Of a DNA stretch of 64,000 bases, positions 1 through 7,718 are shown in pieces. The DNA is from an uncultured Bacteroidota bacterium (lineage in GTDB: Bacteria; Bacteroidota; Bacteroidia; Chitinophagales; Saprospiraceae). The position numbers and the translations under genes are program-made. The stretch is taken from the NCBI GenBank assembly GCA_937872515.1, contig CALMSX010000065.1, positions 1 to 64,000 on the forward strand. Reading direction: 5' to 3'. The notes under the pieces are model-generated. The model was not told where the DNA came from, made no database searches, and saw only the letters and a list, made by a program, of their open reading frames with translations. Each line of letters opens with the position of its first letter. Position 1 is the stretch's first letter.

Positions 1-55
1 CACCATCGAAAGCGGTGACTTCACAGCTACCAAAGCGATGATTGTAATCGAGTAA
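1..55 (+). CDS. C-terminal tail of a T9SS-sorted secreted protein (partial)
   Basis: Last 17 codons of a gene that starts left of the window; the frame begins at base 2 and stops with TAA at 53-55. The tail TIESGDFTATKAMIVIE closely resembles the ends of the two giant secreted proteins in this window (GEFNATRKMVVIE before 4915, NGFTSTKKMIMMNK before 38891), that is, the last strand of a type A T9SS sorting domain. I infer a paralogue arranged in tandem with the next gene. Nothing upstream can be judged. Confidence 0.7.
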   Translation, partial: TIESGDFTATKAMIVIE

Positions 56-64
56 TCATTTGAT

Positions 65-90
65 AACAGAGTGGGGAAACCCACTCTGTT
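65..90 (+). terminator. Hairpin after the partial T9SS gene
   Basis: Perfect 11-bp stem AACAGAGTGGG / CCCACTCTGTT with a GAAA loop, 9 bases after the stop. There is no real T tract, so it may be an mRNA 3'-end stabiliser or a weak terminator acting with the next hairpin. Confidence 0.6.
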
Positions 91-114
91 TAACGATAAT
101 CGGTTTTTGGGATG

Positions 115-151
115 GCCTCTCTTCAAGCAATTGGAGGGGGGCTTTTCTTTT
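115..151 (+). terminator. Rho-independent-like terminator
   Basis: Stem 115-122 / 135-142 (GCCTCTCT with AGGGGGGC, two G-T pairs), followed by the T-rich run TTTTCTTTTAT. It is preceded by GTTTTTGGGATGG at 103-115, a 13-base string that recurs before the terminator of the next gene (4938-4950). Confidence 0.6.
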
Positions 152-556
152 ATAGCCCATCCAAATTAGGCGGTTACAGTCCTTTTAGCTCAATAATTAC
201 CAAATAGAACACTAAGTAAGATCATAATTATAAAACAATAAAAAATACATAACTATATGAAAATGAATTGAATATAGATATTAATTTAAAAATATGTAAT
301 TTTTTTTTAATATTTATTTGGTTAACATATTAGATTATTTCTATATTTGTGTCTGAATTTGTATTTCGATTTAATAGACCACCTTCTTTCCTACCTGAGA
401 TACAATAATATTACCTAATAACATTTCGGTTTTACCACCCTGGTATTGATTTTAGATCCAATAGCATATGCTCTATGCTACATGACTTTGTTTTTCAAGG
501 AATTCAAAATTCCATAACAGTATAATTTTTAAACAAACTCAAAAAAATTGGATCTC
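152..556. other. AT-rich intergenic leader of the first giant T9SS gene
   Basis: About 400 bases with no convincing gene. It is very AT-rich, with A and T runs around 230-320 that could act as an upstream promoter element. It holds one good Bacteroidota promoter match (318-349), which would give a 5' leader of about 200 bases. I see no riboswitch-like conserved core. Confidence 0.5.
318..349 (+). promoter_or_regulatory. Bacteroidota-type promoter for the 557-4915 gene
   Basis: TTG at 318-320 and TATATTTG at 342-349, separated by 21 bases, fit the Bacteroidota primary-sigma pattern (-33 TTG, -7 TAnnTTTG). An A/T-rich block lies directly upstream. Confidence 0.5.
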
Positions 557-3500
557 ATGAAGAAAACGCAACTTACGTTTTTACAAAAGGCAATCAGAAG
601 CATGCTTTTGATTGCGACGGTGATGCTGGTGTACTCCGCATCATCTTACGGTCAATGTTCTTTGGGGTGTAACAGCCATGTTCAGGTATCTTTAGATAAT
701 GCCAACTGTGAAGCTGTAATTACGCCTCAAATGATGCTTGGCACTCTTCCACCTAGTTCTTGTCCCAACGGCTCATTTATCGTTGAGGTAAGACACAATG
801 GTATTTTAGTACCTAATGCTACCGTTACTCACGACCACGTTGGTAAAGTATTGGAAGCAAAGGTAATCGATTTGAATTCCGGAAATTCATGCTGGGGTTA
901 TCTACACATTGAGGACAAATTGCCTCCTGTAATTGTGTGTGATGATCCGGATGATATTTATTGTTTTGAACTCGACAACTACGAACCTACAGTAATAGAA
1001 AACTGTGGAACTTACACACTGGAAATTACTGCAGAATCCATTACCAACAATAATTGTAATGTAGGCTTGGATCCCAATGTATTGAAAGTAATTTCAAGAA
1101 CATATGTTGCTATTGACAAATCAGGCAACAGATCTTTACCTTGTACCATCGAATTTGATGTATTGGCTATCGACGACTTGTCTGACATTGACGCACCGGA
1201 TAACTTTTTGTATCCCAATTTTAACCTTCAATGTGATGGCAACTGGCCAAAAGACGCCAATGGCAATCCGCACCCATCTTACACAGGGGTTCCTGAATTA
1301 GATGGCGAAAAACTGTGGCCTAATCCTTATGTAGATTGTAACATCCTGGTTGATTACAAAGACCAGAGATTACCAGCTATCGGATGTGTTACAAAAATAA
1401 TGAGGACATGGACCATCATCGAATGGACTTGTATAACTCCTCAAAGAACTAGGACTATCCTTCAGATGATAGAAATTGCAGATACAAAAGGTCCAGTTAT
1501 CACTGGAGCTAAAGACATTACTGTATCTACAACTCCACACAAATGTGAAGCAGTTGTAAACGTACCCGCTATTAGTGCTGTAGACAATTGTTCAGCAGCC
1601 AATCAGATTACTGTTACCATTTCAGGTGGAACACCGCTTATCAACGGAAACGGTGGTATTACTACCTTAGAAATTGGATATCATACCCTGGTTTATCGCG
1701 CATCTGATGCTTGTGGTAATGTTACCGAAAAAGAAATCAGCGTTTGGGTGGAAGACCTTACACCTCCAGTTGCTGTTTGCGACCAGAATACAACAGTAGG
1801 TCTTACTTCTGATGGAACAGCATGGGTTCATGCTTCCTCTTTCGACAACGGTTCATATGACGAATGCCAACTAGCTAAAATGTTGGTAAGAAGAATGGAT
1901 ACACCTTGTGGCGAATGTAAGGAGCCAGAATTTCCTGGATTCCACTATTTGGGAAGCAGAGAAGGCCACTACTATTATGTTTCAAGCCACCCATTGATTG
2001 GAAGATTGGGCTTTAAGCACGCCAAAGCAATGGGCGGATACGCAGCCTCTATCGAAACACTTGATGAAGGACTGTGGTTGGCCAACCAATTGGAAGTTCA
2101 CCACAAAGATGAGTGCTATACCCTGGGTCTAAATATTGACTTCCAGACTCAAACCTTGCGTTGGGAAAGTGGAGCTCCATTTAATCCTAATGCCTATGCC
2201 AATAGCGCACTTCAAATGCAAGCCTTTGTAGATCCAAACGATGCTTATGTATGTTTAACAAACAATCCTTCAGTTGGATTTGTAAGAAATGATACACCCA
2301 ATAAGTACATCGTTGAAATCACTGATCCATGTGGATTTAGCTCTTATGTAAAATTCTGTTGTGCCGACATTCCTAACAATGTTATGGTTCAATTCAGAGT
2401 GATCGATTCAAACTGCAATTGGAATGATTGTATGGTAAATGCAACTATCCAGGATAAATTGCCTCCAACCATTACATGTCCAGCCAACGTAACCGTTGAT
2501 TGTGATACACCGTATAACTTAAGCAATTTGGCTGCTAGTTTTGGAACAGCAACTGCTTACGACAACTGTAGTGTAACAATGAGAGAAACGTATGCAGATA
2601 CCATCAATCAATGTAATGTAGGTAAAATTGTAAGAACATTCACAGCTACTGACGCAGGTCAGAGAACAGCAACTTGTAAACAAACTGTATACTTCCAGCA
2701 AACAGAGCCATTCTATGTTAACGTTTACAACCCATTTGATACCAGAGATGATATTGATTGGCCAATTGACGTAACTGTGGAAGGTTGTGATGACCCTACT
2801 TCAGATGAATTCCTTCCTGCCAATACAGGCAGACCTGTTATCCATGATGGTGTTTGTCAACTGGTAGGTCTGGACTATGATGATCAGATCTTCACATTCA
2901 ACAATGCTACAGGAAATGCATGTTTCAAAATATTGAGAACATGGACCGTAATTGACTGGTGTCAATTCATCAATGGTCAATACTACACTGTAAGTTATAC
3001 TCAGGTTATTAAAGTTCACAACACAGTAGCGCCTATCATAAGAAGCAGCTGTGCAGCCAAGGAAGTTTGTACTTATGACAACACATGTACAGATGGATAT
3101 ATTGAATTGACAGCTTCAGCAACAGATGATTGTACCCGTGGCCTAAAATGGTATGCCAAAATTGACTTAAACAATGACGGCTCTTTCGAATCAGGTCTCT
3201 CAAAATCAGGCACAGGTACATCTGCCACAACTGCAAATCCAACTGTAGCTAATGCTTCTGGAACTTATCCGGTAGGTTCACACAAAGTGGTATGGGTATT
3301 TGAAGACAAGTGCGGTAACCTTACTTCTTGCGATCAGTACTTCTCAATTGTAAACTGTAAAGCACCAACACCATACTTATTGAATGGTCTATCAGTAGAT
3401 CTGATGCCTGTAGATACGGATGATGATGGAGATATTGACAATGGTATGGTTGAAATTTGGGCAAGTGACTTCGACAGAGGATCTAGCCACCCATGTGGAT

Positions 3501-4915
3501 ACAAAGTATTGTTGTCATTCTCACCAAATGTGAACGACAGAAGTAAAGTTTACACTTGCGCCAACAAAGGAAGAAACAACGTAACCATTTATGCTTCTGT
3601 AATTACCCCAATGGGTGATACCATCAGAAGCTGGGCAACTACCTTTATCGATGTTCAGGATAACATGCATGCTTGTCCTACAACAACCGGCAACAGAGTA
3701 GCCATCAATGGTAAAGTAATGACAGAAACCCAGGAAGGTGTAGAAAATGCAACCCTGTTGCTGCAAAGCAATGAAGAAATGTTGCAGGTATCTAACAACG
3801 AAGGAGCCTATGCATTCGCAGACATGCCGGTAGGTGGAACCTATACACTGTCAGGTATCAAAAACGACGACTACATGAATGGCGTATCTACTTTAGACCT
3901 TGTATTGATTCAGCGTCACATTCTGGGTATTGAGAAATTGACTTCTCCATATCTGTTGATTGCTGCAGATGTTAACAAGGATAAAAAGATCACCGCTTCA
4001 GACCTTGTAGAGTTGAGGAAATTAATCCTTGGAATCAATGATAAATTGGCTAACAACAACTCATGGAGATTCATTGATAAATCCTTCACTTTTGCAGATC
4101 CATTCAACGCACAAGCAGGAGATATCAAAGAAACATTTGAAATCAATGGTTTGAACACCGATTTGAACATCGACTTTATGGCGGTTAAAATCGGAGACGT
4201 TAACGCTTCTGTTGTGGCTAATGCTACCAACAAGGTATCTGAATCAAGAAGTAACAAGAGCCTCAATATGATCGCAGATGCGAAAGAATTTGCGAAAGGC
4301 GACCTGGTTACAATGACCTTCAACACAGAAGAAGTAGCTACCGTTTCAGGTATACAATTTACCTTAAAATACGATCCTTCAACCATCGATATCAAAAACA
4401 TCGAAGGAAGAGACTTGAGCATCAACGAAAACAACATCGGCTGGAACAGGGCTGCAGAAGGCATCCTTACCTTTAGCTGGAACAAAGACAATGCACAAGA
4501 TGTAAGTGAGGTAATGACCATCCAATTTGTAGCAAACAGAGCTGGAAATACAGCTGAATTATTCAGCGTAACTTCAGATGTTACCAATGCGGAAGCATAC
4601 AATGCTGAAATGGAATTGATGAATGTAAATCTGAGAACAGCTGGTGAGATTGCAGGCTTTGAACTGTATCAAAACACACCAAACCCATTCTCTGCCAATA
4701 CCATCGTTCAGTTCCGTTTGCCTAAAGCAAGCAATGTAACCTTTAAGGTTTACGATGTAACAGGAAAAATATTGAAACAAATCAATAGAGATTTTGCAGC
4801 CGGTATCAATACCATTACACTCGACAAAGCCCAATTGGGACAAAGTGGAGTGCTGTATTATCAACTTGAAGCAGGCGAATTCAATGCTACCAGAAAGATG
4901 GTGGTTATAGAATAA
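557..4915 (+). CDS. Giant secreted HYR / C-type-lectin-like / dockerin / cohesin-like protein with T9SS sorting domain
   Basis: A 1452-residue secreted protein. I prefer ATG at 557 over the in-frame TTG at 548, because the context ATCTCATGAA recurs at the paralogue start (34890). Signal peptide at about 1-33, cleaved near SYGQ. Cys-rich N-terminal module, then HYR-type beta domains at about 309-415 and 632-715 with DNC and DACGN motifs. Between RRMDTPC and VKFCC sits a module of about 130 residues (450-590) that resembles a C-type lectin fold (AKAMGGYAASIETLDEG, LRWESGAPF). Then a carboxypeptidase-regulatory-like domain (1047-1105), dockerin-type duplicated calcium loops (1105-1165: STLDLVLIQRHILG, ITASDLVELRKLILG), a cohesin-like sandwich (1235-1360) and a type A sorting domain (1365-1452, YQNTPNPFSANT). 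Likely exported by T9SS and held on the surface. An adhesin or matrix role is inference; no catalytic motif is seen. Paralogue at 34890-38891. Confidence 0.85.
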   Translation: MKKTQLTFLQKAIRSMLLIATVMLVYSASSYGQCSLGCNSHVQVSLDNANCEAVITPQMMLGTLPPSSCPNGSFIVEVRHNGILVPNATVTHDHVGKVLEAKVIDLNSGNSCWGYLHIEDKLPPVIVCDDPDDIYCFELDNYEPTVIENCGTYTLEITAESITNNNCNVGLDPNVLKVISRTYVAIDKSGNRSLPCTIEFDVLAIDDLSDIDAPDNFLYPNFNLQCDGNWPKDANGNPHPSYTGVPELDGEKLWPNPYVDCNILVDYKDQRLPAIGCVTKIMRTWTIIEWTCITPQRTRTILQMIEIADTKGPVITGAKDITVSTTPHKCEAVVNVPAISAVDNCSAANQITVTISGGTPLINGNGGITTLEIGYHTLVYRASDACGNVTEKEISVWVEDLTPPVAVCDQNTTVGLTSDGTAWVHASSFDNGSYDECQLAKMLVRRMDTPCGECKEPEFPGFHYLGSREGHYYYVSSHPLIGRLGFKHAKAMGGYAASIETLDEGLWLANQLEVHHKDECYTLGLNIDFQTQTLRWESGAPFNPNAYANSALQMQAFVDPNDAYVCLTNNPSVGFVRNDTPNKYIVEITDPCGFSSYVKFCCADIPNNVMVQFRVIDSNCNWNDCMVNATIQDKLPPTITCPANVTVDCDTPYNLSNLAASFGTATAYDNCSVTMRETYADTINQCNVGKIVRTFTATDAGQRTATCKQTVYFQQTEPFYVNVYNPFDTRDDIDWPIDVTVEGCDDPTSDEFLPANTGRPVIHDGVCQLVGLDYDDQIFTFNNATGNACFKILRTWTVIDWCQFINGQYYTVSYTQVIKVHNTVAPIIRSSCAAKEVCTYDNTCTDGYIELTASATDDCTRGLKWYAKIDLNNDGSFESGLSKSGTGTSATTANPTVANASGTYPVGSHKVVWVFEDKCGNLTSCDQYFSIVNCKAPTPYLLNGLSVDLMPVDTDDDGDIDNGMVEIWASDFDRGSSHPCGYKVLLSFSPNVNDRSKVYTCANKGRNNVTIYASVITPMGDTIRSWATTFIDVQDNMHACPTTTGNRVAINGKVMTETQEGVENATLLLQSNEEMLQVSNNEGAYAFADMPVGGTYTLSGIKNDDYMNGVSTLDLVLIQRHILGIEKLTSPYLLIAADVNKDKKITASDLVELRKLILGINDKLANNNSWRFIDKSFTFADPFNAQAGDIKETFEINGLNTDLNIDFMAVKIGDVNASVVANATNKVSESRSNKSLNMIADAKEFAKGDLVTMTFNTEEVATVSGIQFTLKYDPSTIDIKNIEGRDLSINENNIGWNRAAEGILTFSWNKDNAQDVSEVMTIQFVANRAGNTAELFSVTSDVTNAEAYNAEMELMNVNLRTAGEIAGFELYQNTPNPFSANTIVQFRLPKASNVTFKVYDVTGKILKQINRDFAAGINTITLDKAQLGQSGVLYYQLEAGEFNATRKMVVIE

Positions 4916-4950
4916 AATGTAAAGCGTAAAGTTTACTGTTTTTGGGATGG

Positions 4951-4989
4951 GACCCCCTTCTGCTACCGCAGAGGGGGTCTTTTTTTTTA
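4951..4989 (+). terminator. Strong Rho-independent terminator
   Basis: GACCCCCT / AGGGGGTC stem extended by CTGC / GCAG around one mismatch, followed by nine T. It starts 35 bases after the stop of the giant T9SS gene. Confidence 0.9.
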
Positions 4990-5004
4990 TACCCACTGAA
5001 ATGC

Positions 5005-5012
5005 TATCTTTG
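5005..5012 (+). promoter_or_regulatory. -7 box of ruvX-def, leaderless arrangement
   Basis: TATCTTTG ends four bases before the ATG at 5017, so a start point at the usual distance falls on or next to the A of the start codon. A good -33 TTG is not seen; the upstream region is the T tract of the preceding terminator. Confidence 0.5.
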
Positions 5013-5016
5013 CACC

Positions 5017-5427
5017 ATGGCAAGAATCATGGGCTTGGATTATGGCGGTAAAAGAACCGGAATCGCCGTAACAGATCCGTTGCAAATAGTTGTAAACGGT
5101 TTGGAAACCATAGATACCGGCCAGCTGAAAAACTTTTTGAACCAATATTTGAAAAATGAGGTTGTAGAAAAGATAGTGATTGGAATGCCTACCCACAAGG
5201 ATGGCAATTTTACCTATCTGAAACCTGCCATTGACGAACTGGCAGCCTTTATTGTGAAGAGTTTTCCTTCCACCACGGTAGATTTTGCCGATGAATCCTT
5301 TACTTCAGTGCAGTCGAAAGAAATAATTTTAAGGGCTGGGGTTAAAAAATCAAAAAGACAGGACAAAGCCCTGGTGGATAAGGTCAGCGCTATTTTAATA
5401 TTACAAAAATATTTAGGACACATTTAA
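5017..5427 (+). CDS. ruvX: Putative pre-16S rRNA nuclease / Holliday junction resolvase YqgF (RuvX)
   Basis: 136 residues, the usual length of the YqgF family. It has an RNase H-like fold with MGLDYGGKRTGIAVTD at the N-terminus (catalytic Asp in LDYG), IVIGMP in the middle (VEKIVIGMPTHKDG) and DESFTSVQSKE, equivalent to the family DERxTT region. In other bacteria the family trims the 5' end of pre-16S rRNA. The frame is open back to 4942, but that part would translate through the preceding terminator, so I take ATG at 5017. The stop overlaps the start of def by one base (TAATG), indicating translational coupling. Confidence 0.9.
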   Translation: MARIMGLDYGGKRTGIAVTDPLQIVVNGLETIDTGQLKNFLNQYLKNEVVEKIVIGMPTHKDGNFTYLKPAIDELAAFIVKSFPSTTVDFADESFTSVQSKEIILRAGVKKSKRQDKALVDKVSAILILQKYLGHI

Positions 5428-5984
5428 TGATATTACCAGTTTATGCATATGGCCATCCTGTTTTGAAAAAAATGGGATCTGAGATTGATCCATCATTTGA
5501 TGGACTGAATGCCCTCATAGAAGATATGTGGGAGACCATGTATTATGCCAAGGGAGTAGGCCTGGCAGCTCCTCAAGTCGGGCACGCCATTCGTTTGTTT
5601 GTGGTGGATACCATTCAAATTCAGGAAGAAGGAGAAGAAGAAAAAGGCATTAAAAAAGTATTCATCAATGCCCAAATCATGGAAGAATCCGGGGATTTCT
5701 GGACCTACGAAGAAGGTTGCCTCAGCATTCCAAATATTACCGGCGATGTTGAGCGAAAAAAGAACATCCACATTCGTTTTTTAGACGAGAATTTTATACC
5801 CCAGGAAGAGAAATATGAAGGTATGAATGCCCGGGTGATACAACATGAATACGACCACATCGAAGGCAGGCTGTTTACCGAAAAACTCAATCCCCTGAAA
5901 AAGAAACTCATCCAAAGAAAATTGGAAAACATCCGAAAGGGAAAAGTGAGTGCTGAGTATAGGATGCGATTTGCCCCTATTTAA
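5427..5984 (+). CDS. def: Peptide deformylase
   Basis: 185 residues. It removes the formyl group from the N-terminal Met of new proteins. The three metal and active-site motifs are intact: GVGLAAPQVG, EEGCLSIP (Cys ligand) and QHEYDH (the HExxH-type helix, two His ligands and Glu). Start overlaps the ruvX stop by one base, so the two form one transcription unit. The C-terminal basic tail (KKKLIQRKLENIRKGK) is typical of Bacteroidota deformylases. It runs convergently into the RNase H gene, the two stops abutting with no room for a terminator. Confidence 0.95.
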   Translation: MILPVYAYGHPVLKKMGSEIDPSFDGLNALIEDMWETMYYAKGVGLAAPQVGHAIRLFVVDTIQIQEEGEEEKGIKKVFINAQIMEESGDFWTYEEGCLSIPNITGDVERKKNIHIRFLDENFIPQEEKYEGMNARVIQHEYDHIEGRLFTEKLNPLKKKLIQRKLENIRKGKVSAEYRMRFAPI

Positions 5985-6629
5985 TTACTTACGTCCAAAA
6001 TCTGCCGGTATTTCACCCCATTCAGGAGTATTCCAGTGTCGGATAGGGTTTTTTATATTGTTTTTTTGCAGCCATTGCAAGGCCCTGTCCACCAATTCAA
6101 ATAACTCTTTGTTTTCATGGGTACGGGGCAACTTACTTTTAATCTTTTTATCCCTTACCCAGGCCATCGCAGTGATGGAGTCCGTGTAAATGACAACATC
6201 CGTGCGTCCCGACTTTTGAAAACCCGCAGCGGCGTGGACCAAAGCCAGAAATTCACCTATGTTGTTGGTACCGAGGCTTAAAGGGCCTATGTGGAAGAGT
6301 TGATTGCCGGATACAGTTTCTACCCCCCTGTACTCCAGATCACCCGGATTGCCCGAACAGGCTGCATCTACACAAATGCTGTTGGCAGTAATAATCCCTA
6401 ATTTAATAAGAGCTTCCTTACTCTTGGGTAGGTTTATTCCTTTTTTGACAGGAGTTCGCCCTACATTGACATATCCTTGTTCAAATGCTGCCTTGGCTTC
6501 TGCTGCATTGGTAAATGATTTGTACCGGGCACCCTCAACCCCGTGGATCTGTTTTTTTGCCTCTTCCCACGATCGATAGATGCCAGGATTCACTCCCTTC
6601 CAAACAACGTAGTATTTTTGTTCCTTCAA
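5985..6629 (-). CDS. rnhA: Ribonuclease HI with N-terminal hybrid-binding domain
   Basis: 214 residues; degrades the RNA strand of RNA-DNA hybrids. Residues 5-50 form the small hybrid-binding (caulimovirus-viroplasmin-type) domain (YYVVWKGVNPGIYRSW, YKSFTNAAEA). The RNase H core follows with the acidic residues in VDAACSGNPG, NNIGEFLAL, IYTDS and IPADFGRK. The start must be TTG at 6629 (or the adjacent ATT), because an in-frame TAA lies three codons upstream and the domain begins immediately. The -7 box for this gene lies inside the first codons of the divergent TatD gene. Confidence 0.9.
   Translation of the reverse strand: MKEQKYYVVWKGVNPGIYRSWEEAKKQIHGVEGARYKSFTNAAEAKAAFEQGYVNVGRTPVKKGINLPKSKEALIKLGIITANSICVDAACSGNPGDLEYRGVETVSGNQLFHIGPLSLGTNNIGEFLALVHAAAGFQKSGRTDVVIYTDSITAMAWVRDKKIKSKLPRTHENKELFELVDRALQWLQKNNIKNPIRHWNTPEWGEIPADFGRK
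6613..6620 (+). promoter_or_regulatory. -7 box of the TatD gene
   Basis: TATTTTTG, 22 bases before the ATG at 6643. It lies inside the first codons of the divergent RNase H gene. Confidence 0.4.
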
Positions 6630-6642
6630 AATGTAAGATTAA

Positions 6643-7425
6643 ATGTCAAAGATAAAAATAATAGATACCCATTGCCATATTTACTCCACTGAGCTGGCTG
6701 AACACCTTGCTGGCATTATGGATAGGGCAAATGAGGCCACAGTAGATTACATATTGATGCCCAACGTTGACGGGAATACTATTGATGCCATGTTGGAGGT
6801 AGAAAAAAACTACCCCAATTGTCTGTCAATGATGGGTTTGCATCCCTGTTCTGTAAATGAAGGATATAGACAGTCCCTGCAAGAAGTTGAAAATTGGTTT
6901 GGGAAAAGGAAATTTATAGGGGTAGGGGAGACCGGCATTGACCTTTATTGGGACAAGACCTGGATTGAGGAACAAAAAATTAGTTTTGATTTTCAGATCG
7001 GCTTGGCCAAAGAACATCAAATTCCGGTTATTATACACTCAAGAGATTCGCTTGAAATTACCATTGCCATGATAAAAGAAAGGCAGGACGGTAACATTAA
7101 AGGAATTTTTCATTGTTTCACCGGCACAGAAGACCAGGCCAAAGAAATCATGGATCTAAACTTTTACCTGGGCATTGGAGGGGTAGTCACTTACAAAAAC
7201 GCAGATTTGCCAGTGGTTTTGGCCAAAACAGGACCCTCAAATGTGGTTCTGGAGACCGATGCTCCCTATTTGCCCCCAGTGCCACATAGGGGTAAAAAGA
7301 ATGAGCCCGCCTTTATTGTTCATGTTTTAGATAAGCTGAGCGAGGTATTCCAACTTTCAAAAGAAGATGTTGGCGCCCTAACGACATCCAATGCAATTAA
7401 TTTATTTGGTCTCGCACCAAAATAA
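6643..7425 (+). CDS. TatD family metal-dependent hydrolase (putative DNase)
   Basis: 260 residues, full length for the TatD family of TIM-barrel metal-dependent nucleases (DNA repair, apoptosis-like DNA degradation, RNA trimming in relatives). Metal-binding positions are visible in order: IDTHCHIY (two His), GETGIDLYWD (Glu), VIIHSRDS (His), GIFHCFTG (His) and LETDAPYLPP (Asp). ATG at 6643 is the only sensible start. Divergent from the RNase HI gene with interleaved promoters. The tRNA-Ser gene follows on the same strand after about 117 bases. Confidence 0.9.
   Translation: MSKIKIIDTHCHIYSTELAEHLAGIMDRANEATVDYILMPNVDGNTIDAMLEVEKNYPNCLSMMGLHPCSVNEGYRQSLQEVENWFGKRKFIGVGETGIDLYWDKTWIEEQKISFDFQIGLAKEHQIPVIIHSRDSLEITIAMIKERQDGNIKGIFHCFTGTEDQAKEIMDLNFYLGIGGVVTYKNADLPVVLAKTGPSNVVLETDAPYLPPVPHRGKKNEPAFIVHVLDKLSEVFQLSKEDVGALTTSNAINLFGLAPK
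6647..6654 (-). promoter_or_regulatory. -7 box of the RNase HI gene
   Basis: TATCTTTG on the minus strand, 17 bases before the TTG start at 6629. It lies inside codons 2-4 of the TatD gene, so the two divergent transcripts would overlap at their 5' ends. Confidence 0.45.
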
Positions 7426-7494
7426 ATTGATCTGTAATCTAATACATAGTGCAAATAAACTGCATTTGAAAAATAATGTGGCAAACCAATAATT

Positions 7495-7502
7495 TAATTT
7501 TG
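7495..7502 (+). promoter_or_regulatory. Possible -7 box for tRNA-Ser
   Basis: TAATTTTG 40 bases before the tRNA. The nearest upstream TTG (7466-7468) is spaced a little too far, so this is a weak call. Confidence 0.3.
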
Positions 7503-7542
7503 AATAGTTGTTAAAAATTTCAAAATTTGCACGGCTTGCGAG

Positions 7543-7630
7543 GGAGAGTTGCTCGAGTGGTTGAAGAGGCACGCCTGGAAAGTGTGTGTACGCCAAAAGC
7601 GTACCTAGGGTTCGAATCCCTAACTCTCCG
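7543..7630 (+). tRNA. tRNA-Ser (anticodon GGA)
   Basis: The 88-base gene has acceptor arms GGAGAGT and ACTCTCC, discriminator G and no encoded CCA. The D-arm contains GAGTGGTTGAAGAGG, the anticodon loop reads CTGGAAA (GGA, reads UCC/UCU), and a long class II variable arm GTGTACGCCAAAAGCGTAC precedes the T-arm GGTTCGAATCC. The long variable arm fixes the serine identity. No other tRNA follows. Confidence 0.95.
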
Positions 7631-7718
7631 CAATTTATTTTGTTAATTTCATATTTGTTCATACATTTATTATTTTAAAAGAAATTCATCAACTAAAAAA
7701 TTGTAAATCTGAGAAATT

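Noticed and set aside
3916..4602. Minus-strand open frame of 228 codons opposite the dockerin/cohesin-like region
   Set aside because: No family, no start signals; it is the antisense of a strongly supported coding region and arises from its codon bias.
4942..5016. Longer N-terminus for RuvX from ATG 4942
   Set aside because: The added 25 residues would be encoded by the terminator hairpin of the previous gene; the family domain starts at 5017.
4574..5023. Minus-strand open frame of 149 codons across the end of the giant gene and the terminator
   Set aside because: It would be translated through a perfect terminator hairpin and covers two well-supported plus-strand genes.
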